A stretch of DNA of 11,888 nucleotides from Paludibacter sp. (lineage in GTDB: Bacteria; Bacteroidota; Bacteroidia; Bacteroidales; Paludibacteraceae). The stretch lies in assembly GCA_024709185.1 (NCBI GenBank), contig JANJXE010000391.1, forward strand, positions 1 through 11,888, in the 5' to 3' direction. The first letter of the stretch is position 1. Each line of letters opens with the position of its first letter. The notes beneath the pieces were generated by a model. It did not search any database. It saw only the letters and a list, made by a program, of their open reading frames with translations, and was not told the DNA's origin. Made by a program: the position numbers and the translations under genes. Positions 8,201-11,888 of this stretch are shown piece by piece.

Positions 8201-9555
8201 CTGGTAAGTTCACCCGGCCAGCCTTCAATTTCCACAGTACGGAAAACAAACCAGGTGAAACGCGCAGCATAACTTTCATTACCTTTACCACTAAGCGTAT
8301 AACTATTATCCCCATTTAACGATTCGCTCAGGTAACGAATACGAATACGGTGACCAGCCTTGCCATTTATTCCCGACAAGCGTACCCAACCAGCTATTTC
8401 TTCTCCGAAATCGACCCGGTAACTGCCATTCGCCAGCCGTTCAATCGATTCTGGTTTAAACTGTTCCATCACTTTATCGGAAAACGACATCTGCGCTTTC
8501 ATTTTTCCTTCGGGCGCCTTTCTGTAAACAGCATTCTTCCAGTTCGAATCATCAAAACCGGCAGTATTCCAACCCGGATATTTCAGTCGCGCATCGTAAT
8601 GTTCACCTTCGTACAGCATATCGGATACGATTGGACCCTTCTCAACCTTCCAGCTATCATCGGAGAGAATAGTTTCTGTGGTTCCATCGGTATAGGTAAT
8701 TTCCAGTTGCGCCAAAAAGCGGGGTGTTCCGAACGACAACACCCATCGGGAAGGAGAATTATAAAAACCATTACCAAGGATTGCTCCTAACGCATTTTTA
8801 CCCTGTTGAAGTTCGTTGGTCAGATCGTAACACAGATAAAAAACGCGGTATTCAGTAAAATTATCCTTAACCGGAATTCCATAGTTGTGCAAATCCTCCC
8901 TTTTTCCCCATAAGGATTGATTTGGAACCAGCACATCGTCGCTCACTTTGTGCCCGTTGCAATAGACTTCAAAATAACCCAAACCCGTGGTATACAAAAA
9001 TGCTGATTTTATCTTTTTCGGTACATTGAATTGTTTACGCAGCAACGGAGCAGGATGAGTCAGCGCTTCCACCAGCGGTTTCAGACCGGCCTCGCCCTGC
9101 CAGGGCGCACCAATCCACTTCGCTTTCCAGTCGGAAGGCTGAAGCAAACCCATATGCCAACGCGCAGGTGCACTCCATTCCGACCTTCCTCCGCGCACAT
9201 CCCATACTCGTACACGCCACCAGCATTCATCACGCGATTGAAGTGCTCTGCCTGCATAGCGAATAAGTGTAGACCGACTGCTTTTCACTTTTCCTGTTTT
9301 CCAGAAATCAGCTTTATTAGCACGAAGAAGATCCAACGTACCTGCAACTTGTATTTCGTACGCAACCTGCGACAAACCATTTGTTGGCTCAATAGCCTCG
9401 TTTATCCAACTTAAGCGCGGATTCAACACATCCACTACAGTTGGATTGGGCAGGTATTCGCACCTTAATTCAACGGGTTGTAATAAACCAGCTATAAGCG
9501 GACTCAGGTGCCCTGTGAACAGGATCGCCAGGATTGGAAGAATGATTTTTCTCAT
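5284..9555 (-). CDS. GH78 alpha-L-rhamnosidase fused to GH20 beta-N-acetylhexosaminidase
   Basis: This single 1423-codon frame encodes two complete enzymes. Residues 1-23 are a signal peptide without a lipobox, suggesting the periplasm. The GH78 half has an Ig-like N-domain (about 25-135), a jelly-roll module (about 140-345), a second beta-sandwich (about 370-470), the six-hairpin catalytic barrel (about 470-800) and a C-terminal sheet domain (about 803-900). Its motif DCPHRERNAYTGD gives D499, E504 (likely general acid) and D511; E775 in TTWETW is the likely base. After a short linker (about 902-911) the GH20 half starts at ALIPYPATIQL with the usual N-terminal alpha/beta domain (to about 1020), then the barrel: FMLDEARHF (1031-1039), FHWHLTDDAGW (1060-1070), PEISMPGH (1150-1157), HIGGDEV (1216-1222, catalytic pair D1220-E1221), W1302 and CQLWTEW (1361-1367). 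GH20 enzymes release terminal beta-GlcNAc/GalNAc by substrate-assisted catalysis. All key residues are present, so both halves should be active. The gene lies 25 bases after the susD-like gene. Confidence 0.95.
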   Translation of the reverse strand: MRKIILPILAILFTGHLSPLIAGLLQPVELRCEYLPNPTVVDVLNPRLSWINEAIEPTNGLSQVAYEIQVAGTLDLLRANKADFWKTGKVKSSRSTLIRYAGRALQSRDECWWRVRVWDVRGGRSEWSAPARWHMGLLQPSDWKAKWIGAPWQGEAGLKPLVEALTHPAPLLRKQFNVPKKIKSAFLYTTGLGYFEVYCNGHKVSDDVLVPNQSLWGKREDLHNYGIPVKDNFTEYRVFYLCYDLTNELQQGKNALGAILGNGFYNSPSRWVLSFGTPRFLAQLEITYTDGTTETILSDDSWKVEKGPIVSDMLYEGEHYDARLKYPGWNTAGFDDSNWKNAVYRKAPEGKMKAQMSFSDKVMEQFKPESIERLANGSYRVDFGEEIAGWVRLSGINGKAGHRIRIRYLSESLNGDNSYTLSGKGNESYAARFTWFVFRTVEIEGWPGELTSDNLMAEAVYTAVGTVGEFASSNPLFNKINKIWKRTQLDNMHGGIASDCPHRERNAYTGDGQVVMSTVTHHFDVAAFYKKWIEDIAGAQDKTTGYVPNGAPWQPGCGGGVAWGAAIAIMPWEFYQVYGDADILAYTYEGMKGYLNYMSQWVDKRGIMHQKAPDANQPHEWMNLGDWCPPGKFPPTELVHTFYYWLCTYNTGLSAQVLGKTAESIQLLAKASATRDAFIKQFYSSEERTFGKYGANIFALKMGLPDSIRQRVVATVETDMKEAGGHLDTGIFGTRYLFETLAANGLNELAYEAMNKKTFPGFGYWIQLGATTTWETWIGEYSRNHPMFGGGLVWLYQNLAGMTPIEAGYRKIQFKPQPAGDMEYASYYKTTPYGKAGIDWKRTADKLQLTITVPVGSKAVVYVPSVDDTEAKHQQQANRFLRFTGLRDGYAVYEAESGTYKLNGSLPVKKETPALIPYPATIQLNEGHCDLTAGITTTENSLLADQLYEMMKQEAGIAKNPGGVSVSFVKTESSKNKESYMLEIQSDKILISANSAAGHFYALQTLRQLLKNKQLPCVRIDDSPAFGWRAFMLDEARHFHGKETVKMLLDEMARLKMNTFHWHLTDDAGWRLEIPGYPLLTEIGSRRDSTQIADPDLQSPGETGNPAYDEFLRRYQSNKFDSQPHAGYYTKEDIHEIVQYAADRHIQIVPEISMPGHASAAIASYPWLGTTGATIKVPVRFGVMTEVYDPSSPRVMQFLKDVLREVSQLFPGKYIHIGGDEVKFDAWQQSESVKHYMQKHNLQNYRDVQVHFTNEICRYIENDLGKKMMGWNEILGINAHNWARATPDATHQLSKEAVVHFWTGNMGILKYALDNSYTVVNSYSDDTYLNYSYDQIPLKRSYAFNPVPEGYNKNQIYGIGCQLWTEWIRNRSDIEYQVFPRIAAYAETAWTNQEEKSYNRFLDALEVLKNRWKRMGYNLPAEY

Positions 9556-9580
9556 GCGTAATTCATTACTGTTATATCAA

Positions 9581-11491
9581 TTAATATCCGGGATTCTCAA
9601 TAAGGTTTTTATTCTGACTGATACGTGCTTTTGTAATCGGGAAATAATAGCATCTGGCTGGAAAAGTTGGCCGTTGATCTCCATCGATATCGTCAAAAAT
9701 TAAAACTTTATATTTTCTCGTCGAATAATCGAGCACGTATTGCACACCACTAAACGAACGGGTAAGGTCGGCCTCAGCTGTGCGCCAGCGACGAAGATCC
9801 CAGTACCGGTGATTCTCAAATGCAAGTTCCACTCTGCGTTCGTGTCGAATCTTCTCCATCGTAATCGACGTCAGAGCAGGCACACCAGCCCTACTGCGAA
9901 TACGATTTACTGCAGTCAGCGCTTCGCTGGTCCGTCCTAGCTCGAAAGCAGCTTCCGCAAAATTCAGAAGCGTTTCTGCAAAGCGGAAAATGGAATAATC
10001 AGTACGCGATTCCATGAGCCAAATCATATTATTAGCCGTTGGATCGAGATATTTCATAATGCCAAAACCAGTATTAATAATACCTGTAGAAGCATGAAAA
10101 AACGATTGATCGCCTACTGCAGGCATTCCGTTATACGATTCACTGAATGAAGTAAGCATTTTACCATCTGGTTTAATGAGACCACGGTGAAAATTCACAG
10201 TATCTTTTCCAAAGTTACTACCAACTGCATCACGCCATGGAGTACCGTTGGTCCAGATGGAAGCATAAAAGCGCGGATCTTTATTAGCCCATAATTCATC
10301 CATGGTCCATAATTTCGACTGCACATAGTCACGGTCGAGTTTACCGGGCCGGCCATCAATGTATTCAAACGCCTCCACCAGCTCCAGGTAAGGAGCCTGA
10401 TAATTGCCCTGCCCCCATACCGATGGGCGTGGTGCCTGACAGATATCCCACGACCAGGTAGTAGTTCCTCCACCCGGATCGAAACTTTGTCCGCCATGTT
10501 GCTTGGCCATAATGGTTTCGACATTTCGTTTTACCAAAAAAACATTTTTAAAATTCTGTATACGCGATTTCGGATCATTTCCTTTGATATCAGCCTGATA
10601 CAGATCGAACGGACCCTGAGTGATAATCTCATTTGCTGCCTCGTAAGCCATTGTGAAATAACTATCTGCCAACTCACCCGGAATACCGGTAAGTCGGTTG
10701 GCACTCAGTTCTCCATATTTTGCAACACTTCCTGCATACAATGCGGCACGATTGTGGAGCGAGAGAGCAGCCCAACGGGTTGCACGACCATAATCATCCT
10801 GAACCGATGGTAACACCGCTGCAATTTCACGGGTTTCGTTCAGCACAAAATCCCATAACTGCTGCTCGGTTTTACGTGAAGGATACAAAAGACTATCGGG
10901 AGAATTCATATCCGGTACCTCAGTCAGCAGGGGTACACCACCATACCGTTTCACCATGGCAAAATAGCAATATGCCCTGAGAAAACGTGCTTCGGCAATA
11001 CGCGTCTCTTTGATGGCACTTCCAAGAGGAGAACCCGGAACACGTTGTATAAATTCATTCAGGTTGCGAATGGTATAATATGCATTTTCCCACCACTCCA
11101 TCATACCACCGTCCGGACTGATACCCCAGGCTTTTTCAGGCACTACATTAGCCCAGGCCCCGGATGTATATTTAGCTTCATCCGAAATTTCAATACTCAG
11201 ACCCGGTCCAAATGTCTGGGCGCTATTTCCAAACCAGAACCTCAGATTACTGGAACGTGGATCTCGATTCAACGGCGAACCTTCCCAACTGGAAAACATG
11301 GTGGTTGCATCGTTTATCATTACAGGAGTGTAAGCATACTGCGAAAGCAGAAACGCATCGATAAGTGCAGGGTCGTCCCATACCACAGCATCGGTGTATC
11401 GGTCGAGTGGTTGTTTGTCGAGCAAATCGTCGGTACACGAAACTGAGTTCAATACTACAAGTAGTGAAAATATATAGTTGATCGTTTTCAT
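9581..11491 (-). CDS. SusD/RagB-family glycan-binding outer-membrane lipoprotein
   Basis: This 636-residue protein is the surface glycan-binding partner of the SusC-like transporter encoded just upstream. The N-terminus MKTINYIFSLLVVLNSVSC has a lipoprotein signal with Cys19, followed by TDDLLDKQPLD, which supplies the acidic residues expected for surface export and the start typical of SusD proteins. The helical SusD N-terminal region includes ARFLRAYCYFAMVKRYGGVP (about 168-187). The C-terminal region carries IFRFAETLLNFAEAA (about 501-515), NRIRSRAGVP (529-538) and ERRVELAFENHRYWDLRRW (551-569), all hallmarks of the family, and ends FPITKARISQNKNLIENPGY. Aromatic-rich stretches, such as SWEGSPLNR and TTTWSWDIC, may form the glycan site, but the ligand cannot be read from sequence. 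The length is at the long end of the usual 500-650 residues. The start lies 15 bases after the susC-like stop, so the two are surely co-transcribed. Confidence 0.97.
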   Translation of the reverse strand: MKTINYIFSLLVVLNSVSCTDDLLDKQPLDRYTDAVVWDDPALIDAFLLSQYAYTPVMINDATTMFSSWEGSPLNRDPRSSNLRFWFGNSAQTFGPGLSIEISDEAKYTSGAWANVVPEKAWGISPDGGMMEWWENAYYTIRNLNEFIQRVPGSPLGSAIKETRIAEARFLRAYCYFAMVKRYGGVPLLTEVPDMNSPDSLLYPSRKTEQQLWDFVLNETREIAAVLPSVQDDYGRATRWAALSLHNRAALYAGSVAKYGELSANRLTGIPGELADSYFTMAYEAANEIITQGPFDLYQADIKGNDPKSRIQNFKNVFLVKRNVETIMAKQHGGQSFDPGGGTTTWSWDICQAPRPSVWGQGNYQAPYLELVEAFEYIDGRPGKLDRDYVQSKLWTMDELWANKDPRFYASIWTNGTPWRDAVGSNFGKDTVNFHRGLIKPDGKMLTSFSESYNGMPAVGDQSFFHASTGIINTGFGIMKYLDPTANNMIWLMESRTDYSIFRFAETLLNFAEAAFELGRTSEALTAVNRIRSRAGVPALTSITMEKIRHERRVELAFENHRYWDLRRWRTAEADLTRSFSGVQYVLDYSTRKYKVLIFDDIDGDQRPTFPARCYYFPITKARISQNKNLIENPGY

Positions 11492-11506
11492 TTGATAATA
11501 TGTTTT

Positions 11507-11888
11507 TTAGTAACTCAACATTAAACCACAACTAATTGTACGTTGCTGAGGATAATAATATGCAGGTGTCCCTTCAGGAGCTTCAGGATCGACACCATAT
11601 TTTGAAAGGCTGCTCAATGTAAGAAGATTAGTTCCTGCCAGATATACCCGCAACTGACTCAATCCGGTTTTTTTAAGCAATTCTTTACCAGCATTATATC
11701 CCAGCGACAAGTTTTTAAGTCGTACATACGAAGCATTGTGATTACGGTAATCGGAGTACCACCAGTTGGCAATATTTTTACTTCCCGGGCGGGGAACCAA
11801 CGAATTCGGATTGTTTTCCTTTTCTGTCCAGCGATTTTCATATTTCAGGGCAGTTGGCGCCGATTCCAGATCAATATAGGAAGTATAC
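11507..11888 (-). CDS. C-terminus of SusC/RagA-family TonB-dependent outer-membrane transporter (partial)
   Basis: Only the last 127 complete codons are present; the frame is open to the right edge at 11888 and the start is outside the window. The visible residues carry the conserved end of SusC-family barrels: ENRWTEKENNPNSLVPRPGS, then NHNASYVRLKNLSLGYNAGK, then LSQLRVYLAGTNLLTLSSLS and YYPQQRTISCGLMLSY. The last residue is an aromatic Tyr, the usual outer-membrane barrel C-terminus. In this family the 22-strand barrel imports oligosaccharides into the periplasm using TonB energy while the SusD partner acts as a lid. The signal peptide, carboxypeptidase-like domain, TonB box and plug are not in this window, so I cannot tell whether it belongs to the anti-sigma-interacting subtype. 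Confidence 0.96.
   Translation of the reverse strand, partial: YTSYIDLESAPTALKYENRWTEKENNPNSLVPRPGSKNIANWWYSDYRNHNASYVRLKNLSLGYNAGKELLKKTGLSQLRVYLAGTNLLTLSSLSKYGVDPEAPEGTPAYYYPQQRTISCGLMLSY

Larger units (their letters stand above)
1..11888 (-). other. Single PUL transcription unit (both ends outside the window)
   Basis: Seven co-oriented genes are separated, in transcription order, by 15, 25, 21, 12, 8 and 43 bases. No hairpin plus T-run terminator is visible in any spacer, and none contains a convincing Bacteroidota promoter (TTTG at about -33 with TAnnTTTG at about -7). The leaders are A/T-rich and lack an obvious Shine-Dalgarno sequence, as is usual in this phylum. The promoter and any regulator, such as a hybrid two-component system or an ECF sigma/anti-sigma pair, must lie before the susC-like gene or elsewhere. 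The operon continues past the left edge. Confidence 0.8.

Overview
The window looks like part of a polysaccharide utilisation locus (PUL) from a member of the Bacteroidota. The evidence is an adjacent SusC-like/SusD-like pair, lipoproteins whose Cys is followed by acidic residues, starts without clear Shine-Dalgarno sequences, and a set of secreted glycoside hydrolases. All recognised genes lie on the minus strand, so transcription runs from high to low coordinates. Spacers are only 8 to 43 bases, no terminator is visible, and both ends of the transcription unit lie outside the window. I cannot name the genus.

In transcription order the layout is: the C-terminal 127 residues of a SusC-like TonB-dependent transporter (11507-11888, start outside the window); a SusD-like glycan-binding lipoprotein (9581-11491); a 1423-residue secreted enzyme joining a complete GH78 alpha-L-rhamnosidase to a complete GH20 beta-N-acetylhexosaminidase (5284-9555); two tandem paralogues of an unassigned TIM-barrel, probable glycoside hydrolase family, the first a lipoprotein (3961-5262) and the second with a plain signal peptide (2680-3948); a second GH78 enzyme of a different motif type (203-2671); and the N-terminus of another secreted protein (1-159, runs off the window).

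Taken together, the genes suggest capture and import of an oligosaccharide by SusC/SusD and its trimming by two rhamnosidases, a hexosaminidase and the paired TIM-barrel proteins. Two GH78 modules and a GH20 module in one operon point to a glycan containing both alpha-L-rhamnose and a beta-linked N-acetylhexosamine. Rhamnose/HexNAc bacterial wall polysaccharides, O-antigens or exopolysaccharides are candidates; this is inference. No polysaccharide lyase, sulfatase, GH28/GH105-type pectin enzyme or regulator is present in the window.

The most unusual items are the GH78-GH20 fusion and the duplicated TIM-barrel family. In the latter, both copies have an adjacent Asp-Glu pair at the inferred end of strand 4 and a Gln where a clan GH-A enzyme would carry its nucleophile. 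There is no gene-free stretch over 300 bases, and I saw no RNA gene, CRISPR array, insertion sequence or attachment site.
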